In this document: one piece after another, positions 1 through 13,485 of the stretch
How positions within the stretch are numbered: the first letter of the stretch is position 1
How the letters are laid out: every line of letters starts with the position of its first letter
From: Ictalurus punctatus
Taxonomy: Eukaryota; Chordata; Actinopteri; Siluriformes; Ictaluridae
DNA: 64,000 nt
Direction: 5' to 3'
NCBI RefSeq assembly: GCF_001660625.3
Contig: NC_030430.2
Location: 13,354,227 to 13,418,226, forward strand
Position numbers and translations under genes: made by a program
The notes under the pieces: model-generated
Told to the model about the DNA's origin: nothing
Databases searched by the model: none
What the model saw: the letters and a program-made list of their open reading frames with translations, nothing else

Positions 1-743
1 CACATTTTAATAGAGTCATGTAATGGAAAAAAGCAATGTTGTAGTTTACTGTGGGGTTCAAATGACAGATGTAAATGACAGATAGAAGGAGGTATATTCT
101 CATAGATAGTTGTGTGTATTCTGTTTGTTGTGTATATAGGTAATTGGTGCATATTATTTTGGCTGATTTTTATGGCTTACACTGAAAGCATACGGTAATA
201 AATGATCTCAGATAATATATGATCTCAGGTAATATATTGTGTTATTTAATACTTAAGTAATTGATTATGAGCTTCCATGTGTGTTTCTCCTTAAGTAAGT
301 GGAAAAAAAATTGTGGGTCGTTGTATGTGTAATTATATTATGGTGATAACTTTATATTATATTGCATAGTCTGCAATATATGGTGATTTGGGGACAAACC
401 TGGGGATAGTTAAACATCTGCTTCATATTTGCTCAATTAAACAACATTCAGAACTACTATCAGTGTTTAATATAAGTGTTTCCTTGTTAGACATTTTAAT
501 TACCAGATTATTGTCTTTGTATGTACATAAAGAAAAAGCAGTCTAATGTAGATATCTAATTAGTAACAATTTGTATAAATATGATTTGGATACTTAATAT
601 AATACGTGCTCACCTGATGCATGTACACACTTATACACATACTTTGACACAGCATGAGGGTCATTAGACTACTGAGGCTGGTTGGTTCCTCCTCTGAGTT
701 CCCTGTGCTCTAATGGTCAAACTGAGTGTCACGCGAAGGTAAA
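1..743. other. AT-rich non-coding stretch
   Basis: I see no exon-like frame, splice pair or recognisable repeat here. The sequence is AT-rich with short poly-A and TA-rich runs. Confidence 0.6.
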
Positions 744-748
744 ACACA

Positions 749-815
<67 letters not shown>
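744..815. repeat. (CA)n microsatellite
   Basis: About 36 CA units with one or two interruptions (a CATA step near 788). Apparent open frames across it are translated CA repeat and are not genes. Confidence 0.97.
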
Positions 816-1739
816 CACATATAGTGTCTCTGCTATCCAACACTGCAGTGAGGTGATTGCAGTGAGAGCAATGACACTTCACATTGATGGTCTAATTATT
901 TAAGAGGAAACTACACTGTGTGCTACTTGTCTATAAACTGGAGTTTATCACTGAAGGATGTGGTGGGGATATAAAAAAAAAGATGATACAAATTCACACT
1001 CATATACACAGAGGTCTTCATTGTGTTCAAGTGTGTATTTATATATGTAACTACTGTATATCCCAGGAGGTCCATGTGTATAAACACACATACATATGCA
1101 TTTATAATTAGATCATTATTGGATGCATGTAATCAGGGGGGAAGAGCAAGAGAGATGGGGAATGAGAGAGTGGGATATACTGTCAAGGGTCAATGAAAGT
1201 AAGGGGAGGGGAAAAGAGCCTGAGGAAGAGAGAATGAGGAGGAGGGTGTGTGTGGTGCAAGCTCTATAGGGTGTGCATTATGGACTGAGAGAGTGAGAAA
1301 GCCAGGCAATTGGAGGATGAGAGGGGGAATGCAGTGAGGATAGGTCAGTGATACAGATCATCAGATAACCATTTATCTCCTCTGGACCATATTAGCTACA
1401 CATCAGAGTGTTCAAGCCTATTTAGGACAGTGATGAGAGAACCGAGGAGCCCTGCAGTGGACAAACTTTCCTGCTTGTGTGTTGGGGGGACAGACAGAGA
1501 GATGGGAAGAGGGAGAGAGTGTTAGAGTGTGAAGCAGAATGAGAAAGAGACAGAAAGAAAGAAAGACACATAGCAAGAAATAGGAAAAAAGGAGGAAAGA
1601 GATTGCAGAGGCCGGAGTAGAAGAGCGGAAGAGCCAAGACACTCTCTTCCTTCCTGTTTGGTGCATTGGCCCATTAGAAACTGAACCTGTGGGACTTAAT
1701 CTGATGGCTACCCACTAGGTAAGCACCAAATCTCTCTCC

Positions 1740-1786
1740 TTCTGTCTTTTTCTGTCTCTCCGTCTCTCTTTGTCTGTCTGTCTCTT

Positions 1787-1849
<63 letters not shown>
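1740..1849. repeat. (TC)n / TCTG-rich microsatellite
   Basis: Imperfect TCTG/TC units lead into a pure (TC)20 block at 1801-1840. Confidence 0.95.
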
Positions 1850-2007
1850 GCTGCAGTGGCACCTCCAGGGCTGACAGTCAAGGTGAATTGTGCATGGGGC
1901 TGCTTTGCATAGCCTGACTTAAAGAAAACTAGCAGATCTGTGTCATAATGTGCATGTGTACATAGGTTCATGTGTGTACAGCACTGCAGCTTTTTTTCAG
2001 GTAGACC

Positions 2008-2009
<2 letters not shown>

Positions 2010-2055
<46 letters not shown>
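2010..2055. repeat. (GA)n microsatellite
   Basis: Pure GA array of about 22 units. It is 170 bases from a TC array, so the same strand carries opposite-polarity purine and pyrimidine arrays close together. Confidence 0.97.
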
Positions 2056-2058
<3 letters not shown>

Positions 2059-2634
2059 TGCTGAAAATCTCTAAGTTAAGAAAAGAAAGGCAGCAAGAGA
2101 TAAAATACATGAACCACCAATATGCGCTTATGATGTAATGATTTATACTGCTTGTGTTTATTTCTCTGAGTGATTTAAAAATGTGGAATATTTAATGTGC
2201 GGTCGTAGCAACTTGTCCTGTAAAGTAATCGGGAGAAACACTCAGAATTATTTTTGGTGGTGATGTGTAATATTTAGTATAGAATTAGCATGAAAAGGAA
2301 AATATATATAGAAAGCGCATAATTGGTATACATACCAACTTTTCACTAGACTAGTGTTCAAATGTAGTGAGCGGAGAGGACGAGATGGTTATGGGAAAGT
2401 GCTGTGTATCAAAGCCCATGGACCCTGCTTGGGGGACATACTTCTTTATATGCCCATATGAACACAAGCAACTATGGAATGTAAAGAAGTATGTATCCCA
2501 GGCAGGAGATAAAGCGGGGCTTCACACACACTTCACACTTTCTGAGTGGAAAGATGAACTGCAAAACGACTGAATTTGCAGTGAGGTTTTAGAGAATTCC
2601 TGTGAGAATGTTTTAATTGTTGTTGTGGAACTAA

Positions 2635-2636
<2 letters not shown>

Positions 2637-2693
<57 letters not shown>

Positions 2694-2694
2694 T
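2637..2694. repeat. (GT)n microsatellite
   Basis: GT array of about 28 units with a single TATG step near its 3' end. Confidence 0.97.
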
Positions 2695-4648
2695 TAGAAC
2701 TCTGTTCTAATTTTGTTTGAAATGAAAATATTGTTTTATTCTTATCTCTGAATTTTGACTAATAGATAATATGGTCAGAGAGAAAGCGAGAGAGAGTTAT
2801 ATACATATATAAATGAAAAGAGAGTAAGTGAGAAGGCAAAATATGAGAAACCCATGTCATTAAACCAAACCAAACCACGTTTGCCACAATTTAACAGGAA
2901 TTTTTCTTTCCTAAACCGTATGGTGCTCCTGGTTCATCAGCTTCACAACATAAAATTAGCATTAGTACAGAACTAACAATTTGAACACACTTTCAGTCTT
3001 GCTGATCAATTCACTTGAACAACAGCCTGTATGTATGTATGTGTATGTGTGTGGACAAATATCAGATGTCCTCACAATGATAAGTATATGTGATATGTTG
3101 ACCTTCTGGAAACATTTGTCTGGTTTCCCTGTAAAAATATTATTACAAGTAGCTTAAAAAATTATTTGGGGGAAAAAACCACTGGTAGCTGTAGGCATAG
3201 CCAACATTTTTATTGGTTGCTATAAAGTTTTTTTCTTCTTTTTTAAAAAATGCAGCTTTAATTTGAAAAAACACTAAAGGAGCAATAGCATTCTGAGCTA
3301 CATACACAAGGCAATTAAACCCCCATGCATAGACAGTGATAAAGGAGTGTGTATGCATGTGTCTCCCTGAGCTGCAGGCTATGGGATCGTCATTGAGCCT
3401 TCTTCATCAAGGTAAAATAAATTAGCCTGGATCATCCGCATACTAAATCTGTGGTGTGTTACAGATATGGACCTCAGTGAGCATCAACATCCTGTCTGAC
3501 TATTCCTCTGAGAACAGTCATAGAATCACAGCTCTCAGTTTACACACACTGAACAGCTGAGTCTGACATACTATATCTGTGCATGCGTGTGGAAGGAATG
3601 GTCCAAAATTAGATACAATGAAATAGATCCAAATGCCAAAAGGGAAAGATATGAGTGTTACAAAAGACAACACTAACATTAGAGTTTGTGAAAAGAATCG
3701 TCCTTAAAATGGAGATGAACCTTCTACAAAAAGGAATCATATAAGTGAGTGAGACAAATAAAGAAGGAGAGAAAGTGGGATAGGATACTCAGGGGACCAG
3801 GTGCCTGACCGAGTTGAGAGCGGCAACATATAGAGCATGGCTGCAGGAGGGCATGTAAGCTGGGAATGTGGGCTACATGCACACACTATACATGGTGTTG
3901 ACAGGGAAAGAGTGGTGGTGCTTTAAAAACATAAGAAAAAAACAGGTCATTAAGGTCAGTATGTGAGATGTTCATAGATAATTCCAGGGAGTGGATGGAT
4001 GAGGATGTTTGAGGCAGGCTGGCTATGAGGCTGCGTGGATGGTCGGATAAAGCGATTGAGGTGTGGAGGGGATGGGTGTATTGTTCTGTCACTTTGCCTG
4101 TGTCAGCAGGTGGAAGTGCTCATCAGGACATTAAATATGCAGCAATGCTGACTGAGTCAGTGTGCTGAGGCAGCCAAAGCCAGAGGCCGAGGGGCCCACT
4201 ACAGCCAGATCAGGCCTAAACCTGCCTTAACCCTAATCCAGTGTTGTCCAACATGCTTCATGACCCAAAGATGAAAGGAGTCACAGTGCAATTTAACTGA
4301 ATTACACTGCTGAAGAATTGAAAGGCGATATGGCACACAGTGTTATACATGAATTGGAATAATTAATTACTGGAATAGATCACCATGTGTGCAATTTATA
4401 GAGTGCAATCCATATCAAAATAATAATATTTAAGAATGTAAGAAGAAGAAGAAGAAATGTAGCCAAGTGAATCCAGAGAATTTTTTTTAAAGCAGTGTGT
4501 ATGTACACAGTTAAGGGACCGGTTATGCATATCTAAAAATTTACACTGGGCAGTTTTTTAGTGACATAATCAGTGATAATCATCTCATTCTTTAAAGGTA
4601 AGGACAGTGATTTTGCACATAATATATGGTAAATATAATACATGTTAA

Positions 4649-4650
<2 letters not shown>

Positions 4651-4700
<50 letters not shown>
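4651..4700. repeat. (GT)25 microsatellite
   Basis: Pure GT array. A second GT array lies 93 bases downstream. Confidence 0.97.
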
Positions 4701-4702
<2 letters not shown>

Positions 4703-4792
4703 AATTGCCTCTTATCTGTATTCTTCACCTTTTTGTAGACTTCGTTGTCATATCAGTTGCCATTCTGCCATCAGTTGCCAGACTGACAGCTC

Positions 4793-4793
4793 T

Positions 4794-4831
<38 letters not shown>
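4793..4831. repeat. (TG)n microsatellite
   Basis: TG array with one TATG interruption at the start. Confidence 0.95.
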
Positions 4832-4834
<3 letters not shown>

Positions 4835-5077
4835 CCGTAAAGAGCAGTAAACAGTAGTAAATTAAACAAAGTCAATAGTTGGTGTGACAAAAAAATCAAA
4901 TAAAAATAGTAGGCCCAATAGTAGTACAATTTGTGCAGTTTTATAAGGAAATTAGCTGGTAAGTTTTACTGAGCATCTTGCAGAACCAGCCACAGTTCTT
5001 CTGGAAACTTTGACAAAGATTGTACTAAAAAAACTAAAAAACTTTCGAACAGTGCTGTGTGTACGTATGTATATATA

Positions 5078-5387
5078 CAGTGAGGGAAAAAAGTATTTGA
5101 TCCCCTGCTGATTTTGTACGTTTGCCCACTGACAAAGAAATGATCAGTCTATAATTTTAATGGTAGATTTATTTGAACAGTGAGAGACAGAATAACAACA
5201 AGAAAATCCAGAAAAACGCATGTCAAAAATGTTATAAATTGATTTGCATTTTAATGAGGGAAATAAGTATTTGACCCCCTCTCAATCAGAAAGATTTCTG
5301 GCTCCCAGGTGTCTTTTATACAGGTAACAAACTGAGATTAGGAGCACACTCTTAAAGGGAGTGCTCCTAATCTCAGTTTGTTACCTG

Positions 5388-5392
<5 letters not shown>
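5078..5392 (+). mobile_element. Tc1/mariner-type element, terminal fragment
   Basis: Starts directly after a TA dinucleotide with a terminal motif (CAGTGAGGGAAAAAAGTATT) typical of a large fish Tc1 group. The motif recurs about 200 bases in, near 5260. A second copy of this end is at 26808. It finishes in a perfect 32-base inverted repeat (5316-5347 and 5361-5392, 13-base loop). No transposase remains, so this is a non-autonomous or internally deleted copy. It runs straight into a TA array that has replaced its right flank. The family call rests on terminal sequence and the TA target. Confidence 0.85.
5316..5392. repeat. Perfect 32-bp hairpin inside Tc1 fragment
   Basis: The arms 5316-5347 and 5361-5392 are exact reverse complements around a 13-base spacer. 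Such a palindrome can extrude as a cruciform or fold as an RNA hairpin. I take it to be a fold-back remnant of the Tc1 element's subterminal region. Confidence 0.95.

Positions 5393-5471
<79 letters not shown>
5393..5471. repeat. (AT)n microsatellite
   Basis: Pure AT array of about 40 units, abutting the hairpin at the end of the Tc1 fragment. Confidence 0.97.
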
Positions 5472-5474
<3 letters not shown>

Positions 5475-6670
5475 TACAGTGCAAAAGTTTTTGTCCGTGA
5501 CCATATGGATCAGCACAGCAACATCCAATCCAAATAAATCAGAACTAAGAGACTTCTCAGTCATGTTGCCTAACAATTCTTACACTACCGTTCAGATTTT
5601 CCAGCCTCTGCAAGTGTTTTGGGAGTGTGACCTCAGAAGGAACACTGATGACAGACACTTTATTTTCTTTTTATCTTGAATTTCCAAGCAGCTAGCTATT
5701 TCAGCTAACCTTTGCCAAAATCTATTAAATAGACCAGACCAGAAATAGACCAGAAAGCACCATTTTGGTTTAGTTTAAAGAAGAATAAATCTGAAAATTG
5801 GTTGGTGAGATTACAGAAAATACAGCACACCTAGATGTCATTTATATATAATTCAGCATGCTGTATGTACTGTATGGCTCTAAAGGGGGAAATCTGTGCT
5901 TGTTTGAGTAGGCATACAAATCCAATGCAGTAAATCACAGTGCGGGTTCACGACAGCAGCTTGCTGAGAGCTGTATATAAGTCATTACACAATAAGCGCA
6001 CAGTACATGACAACTGCTTTGCCTTGGGGAGTTATGATAAGGAGTCTTAGCGATGAGCCTAAACCATCTATCCTGTTCAATGCATGAGTGGCATTCCTGA
6101 GCAGTGTGTGTGGTGAGATGTAAAAGCACACTGATGTTTTGAAAGGGTTTCATCAACATGTGAAGCAGGAATACACACAATGTGTCCATTCTAAATCAAC
6201 TATTAGAATGTGATTAGCATGTTCAATCAGGTACAGTCATGAAAAGAGGTCAATTCTAGACCTTAAAGACATCAGCTGAGGTCAAAAGTTTAGCCTCAAG
6301 AGTGAATGCAGAGGTCAGAGTATAGGGAAGGCCTATACGTCTGCGCACCATTACTCATGATCCTGACAGCTTGTCAGTGAACCAGCGTTTCTGGTTAGAG
6401 CAGCGTCTTAGAGGTTCAGTTAACACCTCTATGGGGATGGCGAAGGTGAAGCAGCGGTGCATAAATTAACCAACCCCACGACACCGCATAAAAGGGGCTT
6501 ATGTAAAAATGGCTGACACACATAATTTTTTTCACAATCCAGAAAGGACAGATGACAGATGTAAGTGATGACAATGAGATTTGCAGCTTAGTTTAAGTTA
6601 GAAAAAAATAATGTTAACTGAAGCACAGTTTTTTTCAGATTGCATCCATGAACAAGAACGATTGCCTGCC

Positions 6671-6754
<84 letters not shown>

Positions 6755-8094
6755 ATCAATGCCTTGGTAATTTGTTTCGATCAATTAAGGAGACATCTGC
6801 TAGCATTTAACCACAATAACAGCCAATCCCTTCTATATGAGGGAGCGAGAGACTGAGAGAGAGACATACAGATAATTACATAGAATCAAAGCTTAGTGGA
6901 CCATCACAGATGGACTTATTATTACTGACTATAATTTTTTTTCTTTTAGCTCTGCTGAGGGCATTTTGCTGAGTGAGACAGCCAGAGCTTATTGACACCA
7001 TAACTTTTTACTAGTTTTCTTCGACTGGTGTTTCACCTTTTATAGTTCACTCGTCTGTCTACAGCTAGCAGGAAGTGCTTCCCATTTAACCAGTATGCAC
7101 AGACCTTCCACACCACTGAATGGACATGTTTCCTCAACATTAACACTGTAGATTAATTAACATTCACTAAAGATGTAAACCTGGAGGAAGTCATTAAAAG
7201 ATCAAGGGCACTAGAGTGTAGGGTTCTAGGGTTCGCCATCCTCATTTGGTTGGCAAGCAAGAGACCAGCCTGTAACAGCGAATTGCAACTTATTACTTAT
7301 TAATACTCAACCGCAAAGAAGTGGCACAATGCTTTGTTATTACAAATTATTAATACTGCTATTAATGTGTTATTACATAATTCTAGAAAGATTCATGGGA
7401 GAGAAACATCCCAATGCATTCTGTATTGTCAATCATAAGCATATGCAGGGAAAGCATCTGTCTTTTAAATGACTCCATATTCATCTCTTTCCATCATGCA
7501 TGCACACATCATAATATTACTGCAAAGATTAAGTTGGGGACAGGAAAATATAAACATCATGACTATAGAAAAGGATAGCAAATAGCAATTATGTTTGGGC
7601 ACATCTTGCTGACATGTTCAGAATGCCTGTGGGGATAGAATTTTTTTTTATGTATAAAATAAAATATCTAATATAACTTGTAGAAAACATTGATAGAAGA
7701 TTGTAGTTGTGAGAGTCTATACACAATCTGGTTCATGTGTCTATTTGAAGGCCTGTACAGGTGAAACACTGTATTTCCTATCTCACTTACTCACTCACTC
7801 ATTCACACACTCACACACTTATTTGAACACTTTAGTAGTGCATACTCAAGTACATTCCAGCACTGAACTGCAGGGTTTACATCTTAATTTATTTCACTGG
7901 TCGAACAATAGAGGACTTTACTGATACTGATAACTAAGTTGGGCAATACCTGCTGATAATGGATTAATCAACTGATAAAAATATAACACTCAAAGTAAAA
8001 TATTGCTGAACTTTATTACAAAAATAAACAGTACTGAATGCACCATGAAAATGGACTGTACCTTTTGAAATGAAATAAATATATAAATACTAAC
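5472..8094. other. Non-coding stretch
   Basis: Apart from the CA array at 6671-6752, I see no coding signature, splice pair or identifiable transposon. Short frames here show no conserved motif. Confidence 0.5.
6671..6752. repeat. (CA)41 microsatellite
   Basis: Pure CA array of about 82 bases, one of the longest uninterrupted CA tracts in the window. Confidence 0.98.
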
Positions 8095-8437
8095 GCATGG
8101 TGGCTTAGTAGATAGCACGTTCACCGCCAGGGTCGGGGTTCGATTCCCGTGGCTCTGTGGGTGCGGAGTTTGCACGTTCTTCCCGTGCTGCAGGGGTTTC
8201 TTCCGGGTACTCCGGTTTCCTCCCTCAGTCCAAAGACATGCATGGTAGGTTGATTGGTATGTCTAAAGTGTCCGTAGAGTATGAATGGGTATGTGAGTGT
8301 GTATGTGATTGTGTGCCCTGCGATGGATTGGCACCCTGTCCAGGGTGTACCCTGCTTTGTGCCTGATGCTCCCTGGGATAGGCTCCAGGTTCCCCGTTAC
8401 CTTGAAAAGGATAAGAGGTATAGAAGATGGATGGATA
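8095..8437 (+). mobile_element. tRNA-derived SINE, full-length copy (family 1)
   Basis: The 5' end has a pol III A-box-like TGGCTTAGTA (8101-8110) and a canonical B-box GGTTCGATTCC (8137-8147), so the head is tRNA-derived. The body contains a CAAAGACATGCATGGTAGG block and a GCCCTGCGATGGATTGGCAC block, and the tail is (GATG)n. The same body occurs at 34288-34586 (minus), 46981-47331 (plus), 48056-48191 (plus, 5'-truncated) and 52009-52100 (minus, tail only). It has no protein and depends on a LINE in trans (family knowledge). Long frames across it are not genes. Confidence 0.9.
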
Positions 8438-10127
8438 AAAAATATACACCAAATTTTTACCAAAAAGTAACACTCCAAATAGCAAATAAAATAGAGACAT
8501 TCAAAATGAATAATAATAAAAAAAAAACACTTCAAATAACACAACAAAATTTGTCAGTGATAGTTTTTATTTCGCCTGTAGAGGCCACTCTCATACTGTA
8601 TAATGACAGCCTCTCCAGCAAAGGATGCAACCTTGAAAAACTTTGGGTGTGGATTTTCGCAGATTACCGATAGTTCCAACAATTAGTCGACCTCTAACTT
8701 ATTTAGCACATTCTCTTATCCCAGGTGACTTAACACAATATGAGCCAGCAGTGATACAAGTGCTATAAATCTTTCACACCTGACCTGAAACTCTAAACCT
8801 TAGGTCTGGGCTCAACTGGGATCACTGCAGGTTTGTTTTTACAAACCTGATCATTTGCCAATTTTTGTAAGTTGCAAAATGGATGCCAATGAGTGCATCA
8901 CATTTTTTTGTTCCAATTAATTTTTAGAATTTAATTAATATATGATATATTATTTCCTTTAATCTTTTTACTCTTTAGCCAAAGATTATTTGAACTGGGA
9001 ATTAGCATACGTTGAAATAATCATGTTATTCAGTAACCCATCTCAGGATGATACAAACAAGCTGTGGTTCTCTAGAAGCAAGACAACTGATTTACAATTG
9101 ACCACAAATCAGTTTCCTTGTTGAAAAAGAAATTTCACCGAGAATATACCACTCTTTCAATACAGCATTGAATAAGGAGAAAGTTGCATCTAAACCTGTA
9201 CATTTATTTACACTTTGCATTTATTTATTAACACTAAATGAACCCCAGACCACAGTATTTTATGTAAAATGAAAAATTCTAAATGCACTTCAACAAAAAA
9301 GTGCGAAAAAAATCCTCTGGTGCAAACTAAATGGGTTAGTATTAAAACACCCCAGATGTCTGACAATTGAAGCAAAAATGATGTCTCAAAGTTATAGAAA
9401 GAACAGAGACTGAAAGAGAGCGAGAGAGAGAGAAAACAGAGCATGGAATACGCTGGAATATGTGCTAGTGCCCAAGAGTGCCAGAGATAAGATCTAGACA
9501 GAATCTTCCAAATTGAAGAAGACTAAATTATCTGCCAATAATATGATGTACATGATATTGAAACATAATCCAAAGCAGGTTCTTTGGAATAGGCTGAATA
9601 AAGCCTGAAGTGGTGCTGAGAGCCTTGGTAAAGTTCCAGGATGATCAATGCTGCGAGTAAAACAGTCACACTCAGTGATCTCCATGTGAACTGCTTAAGG
9701 AATGAAACATTAATGGGGGGACTGGGTCCAGATTCAGATATAGAGAGAGCGACAGAAAGACTGATGTGCATTATTTTATGTGGACACTCAAGAGAGAAGG
9801 TGAGCAGAAGGTCAAGGAGATGAGTCATAACCACAAAAAGGACACCAACAAGAGATGAGGAAGAGAGGGGGGGGGAGTGTGTGTATGTGTAATGTATACT
9901 CATTACCTCAGTACATATACTTACTGCAGGTCTGTGTAGAAATGGAACAGAGCACCTCTGAGGTTTAATAGTAAAGAGATCAAACACTGTGGCACTGAGG
10001 TCATCAGCAGAAAGGGGAATAAAAAATTAATTAAGGAATATCACTTAGATTTCAAAGATATCCAACATTTCCAATTTAGATATCAAATTTTTCCAAGAAT
10101 TTAATTGAATAGTACACACATTGACTC

Positions 10128-10133
10128 ACACAT

Positions 10134-10173
<40 letters not shown>
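10128..10173. repeat. Compound (CA)n(GA)n microsatellite
   Basis: A short CA run passes directly into about 13 GA units. Confidence 0.93.
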
Positions 10174-10176
<3 letters not shown>

Positions 10177-10656
10177 ACTGATGCTCTTCACTACTTTTTG
10201 AAAGTATTAAATCTTACCTAAGCGTCTGACAGAAACTGATCCAAACACTTTCTAAAGATATTGCTTGATTCATGGTATACGTTTATAATAAAATAAAACC
10301 AGATTGTGACATATTGTGAATGTAAAGTTCGGCTTTATTCTGGCTGTTGCTGTCATTACAATCAGCTTGCACTCTAAATCATCTCTCATTTATGGATTAT
10401 GGGAAATAATACAAAAGCTGGTGGGGAATTTATTTATTTATATTTTTTTTAATTCAAGTGTATCTTTTCCATGAGTCGCAAAAATTATTTAGAAATGCTA
10501 TACATGCACTTTTGGACCTGGGTTGTCATAGATCACATTTTTTTTCACCCATTCCTTTGCAATGCACTTTTTATTACACCAATATTATGCTCATCCACAC
10601 TGACAGCTTGTTCCATAGCAGAGATGTCCTTGTTGTGTATATATGAGAGAGGGTGG

Positions 10657-10660
<4 letters not shown>

Positions 10661-10690
<30 letters not shown>
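10661..10690. repeat. (GA)15 microsatellite
   Basis: Pure GA array. Confidence 0.95.
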
Positions 10691-10692
<2 letters not shown>

Positions 10693-10798
10693 TTCTGATA
10701 GGTATGCAGTAGATGCAAAAGTGTAGTTTTTTTTTCCTGTTTGAGTTCCTCCTTTTCTGCTTTTTTCTCCATGTTGGTGCTGCTCATTGAACTGCACT

Positions 10799-10816
10799 TG
10801 TGTGTGTGTGTGTGTG

Positions 10817-10876
<60 letters not shown>

Positions 10877-10885
10877 TGTGTGTGT
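10799..10885. repeat. (TG)n microsatellite
   Basis: About 43 TG units with two single-base interruptions (a CATG step near 10818 and a TATG step near 10870). Confidence 0.97.
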
Positions 10886-12249
10886 TATGGACCAGTCAAT
10901 GATATATACAATACATAGTTTGGTATTTAATATTTTATCCCACCTCATTAAAGAGTTTACCATATGACGCTGCAGTAACAAATAGAATTAAAGTGAATAC
11001 AATGAAATAAAAAAAGTCACAGTGCAGTAGAGGAGCTCCCCAGGAATCTCATTTCAGACTGTACAAGACAAACAATGCAACCTCTAGTAAATCACTATTA
11101 AGCAAGATTACAAAGAGACACAGTACAAATTTTAAATCTTCACCAGTTTAAGAGTGTTGTCTCTGAATATTTTACTAAGACAGAGAGAGAGAAAAAGAGA
11201 GACAGAGTGAGAGCATGGTGATCACAAACACAGTAGAGAGAAAAATGCTTGTGATTTATTTAAATATTGTTACAATGTGATTTAAAAGATTTAATGAAAA
11301 ACTTTGATTTGGGAAATTAAACAAGTGAAATTAAAGATCAAGAATTTGAGATGCCAATAATCACTATATAACCTTTACAGTTTAAAATTATGATAATTAG
11401 GTAGGATAAGCTTGTGTAACATCACAAAATATAACAAGCAAAAGAGCACAGGCAACACAAAATATACTGACTATTTTTAAAGTACCCCTTCCCTTTTTTT
11501 TCCCCCTGTCACACTGGACATTCTGGGCCTCTTTACTTTCTGTAGAGGAGAACACATGGATGAGCGTTAGGACTATTGTTACTGTCGCACTTTGCCTGGA
11601 TCAGCCAATCAGGGGCTGAAAGAGTGCTGAGTAAGGGCTGAACGCTCACGTCCAAATGCAGGGGTGAGCGGAAAGGAGCTGCAAATGCACTGCAGCATGG
11701 TTAACACCTCTCAACAAAACCACACAACTCCAGTCCCAGGCTTGAGTGCATGTGATTTGCCTAATCAGGGCCCTTAAAATGTCTAATGACTTCTTTTTTG
11801 CTCTGTAGGAATCTAAACTAGAAATAAACAATAAAATAAAAACAATAATAAATAAATAAGAGCCTAGTTAATCATAGGCATACACTAAAGTTTACAAGCA
11901 GGTCAGAAGTCAGTGTAATAAATAGCAGGTATTGAATGAGGACGATTAGCAAGCTGGCTGATTGTAACAAATACCATGGCTATATGCAGTTACTACACAA
12001 TAACTGGAATCCTGACATGGACTATGGCATTATATATCATTCTGTTAACACCTTTAATGTTTGGTAATAAACTACATAAAAGCAAGTAAAACATAGTTTA
12101 TAATGATGGATTACTGATTCATTACTTAACAATTAATTAATAATTAAGCATCAATAATTATTCAATAATTATTGTAAGTTTAAAATAGATTTTATATAAT
12201 GTAGTTATATTTCAGTATAAGTTTTATTTTACATTTGCTCATTTATTGG

Positions 12250-12425
12250 TAAATTTAATTCTTAGACTCAACCTAGTCACTGACCTGCACAGTTGCATGC
12301 TTCCTCTGCTCCTAACACTCCTCAACTTCCTAATAATGAGCTGAAGAGCCCTTTATGAGTTATGAGGATCAGGTGTGTCAGGAGCAGAGGAAAACCTTAT
12401 TCTTTGCAAGGAAGTGTGTCCCTGG
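12250..12425. repeat. Imperfect palindromic repeat, MITE-like
   Basis: A left segment containing CTCTGCTCCTAACAC is mirrored about 80 bases later by GTCAGGAGCAGAGG, around a centre rich in GAGCTGAAGAG/CTCTTTATG. The arrangement resembles abundant short teleost fold-back repeats. The class is not certain and no coding capacity is present. Confidence 0.4.
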
Positions 12426-13285
12426 AAGTCCCTGCCAACATTTCAAATATTTTTTTTGAAAGACTTAATTCACATATTTACTAACGTTTGCTTATATATT
12501 GTATTAAGAACATAGGTGTGAGATAAATTAGTTAACCACATATTACTCAACTGTAAATAATTAATTACCATAATTCTATTAGCTCCAACAGTGAACATAT
12601 GACAGGAAAAACTACTGTGGTTGATCAAATTCAATGTAATTGAATTTATTTCAAATAAACTTGAAATGATGACCACTAGCTTATTGTTTGAAAGGTAAAG
12701 TGAAACTGCCAACAGTGTTGTGGATGGTGTGGACCAACAACATCCAACCAATCAGGATAAAGTATATAAAGTGTCTTTATATACTTGTCAATCATATTAT
12801 AAATTAATTAAAAAATGCTCAATCTCAGACACCCTGTGTGGTTGTTTGGCTGTTTGTGCTGTAATTCTATACCTAGAGCTCCTCCTGGGTTTGCATAAAT
12901 GTATTTTTACTGAATTTGCAGTATTAGGACTGGAAGCTTCACTATGTTTCTATATTTTACCAGAACTCATGCTCAAGCCCATACCGCTTGATTTATTAAA
13001 TATGCATTCACAGGAATTATTCTGTGTTTCTTCATTTCTTTTATCATTATCTTAAAAATGAATGAATCAATCTATACTCCCTGGAATAAATGCTTGCTTT
13101 ATGTGTCTACTGCTCTGAAATTATGTTAAATCTCTGTCAGTGCTTGGTGTGAGGGTCAGATCTGTAGCACTGTCATGGCAAAGAAGGCATGGTGATAGGA
13201 GCGAGAGGCTAAAAGCAGTGACAGGATGAAACTGATAGCTGAACAGGTGTCGCTCTTTGACCATTCCCCTGAGCACACATGTGTT

Positions 13286-13289
<4 letters not shown>

Positions 13290-13359
<70 letters not shown>

Positions 13360-13419
13360 GGGAGTTGTGGGCATGTCAGTCACACCACAAACTGACATGC
13401 ACTAAGAAATATCCAGATA

Positions 13420-13481
<62 letters not shown>
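13290..13481. repeat. Paired (GT)n and (GA)n microsatellites
   Basis: A GT array (13290-13358) and a pure (GA)30 array (13422-13481) are separated by only 63 unique bases. Confidence 0.97.

Positions 13482-13485
<4 letters not shown>

Larger units (their letters stand above)
816..5077. other. Non-coding stretch with purine-rich tracts
   Basis: Apart from the microsatellites listed separately, this holds purine-rich DNA (about 1130-1620, GA-dominated on the + strand), then ordinary AT-rich sequence. A 68-codon frame at 2367-2573 has no start context, splice site or recognisable motif, so I do not call it a gene. Confidence 0.5.

Noticed and set aside
682..903. Open frames across CA/GT arrays, here and near 4642, 6611, 13156, 22201, 40596 and 60264
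   Set aside because: They translate as His-Thr or Cys-Val repeats from the microsatellite and have no coding character outside it.
2367..2573. 68-codon frame with a mixed, protein-like composition
   Set aside because: Starts without ATG and has no splice partner. Too short to call without conservation data.
8101..8170. tRNA gene
   Set aside because: A- and B-box-like motifs belong to a SINE head. No cloverleaf can be completed.
8281..8673. 130-codon frame
   Set aside because: Lies in the SINE and its flank. The protein-like reading comes from the repeat body.
9523..9987. 154-codon minus-strand frame
   Set aside because: No recognisable motif, no splice or promoter context, and skewed composition. 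Treated as a chance open frame.
12720..13055. 111-codon plus-strand frame with a hydrophobic segment
   Set aside because: No homology I can recognise, AT-driven hydrophobic codons and no supporting signals.
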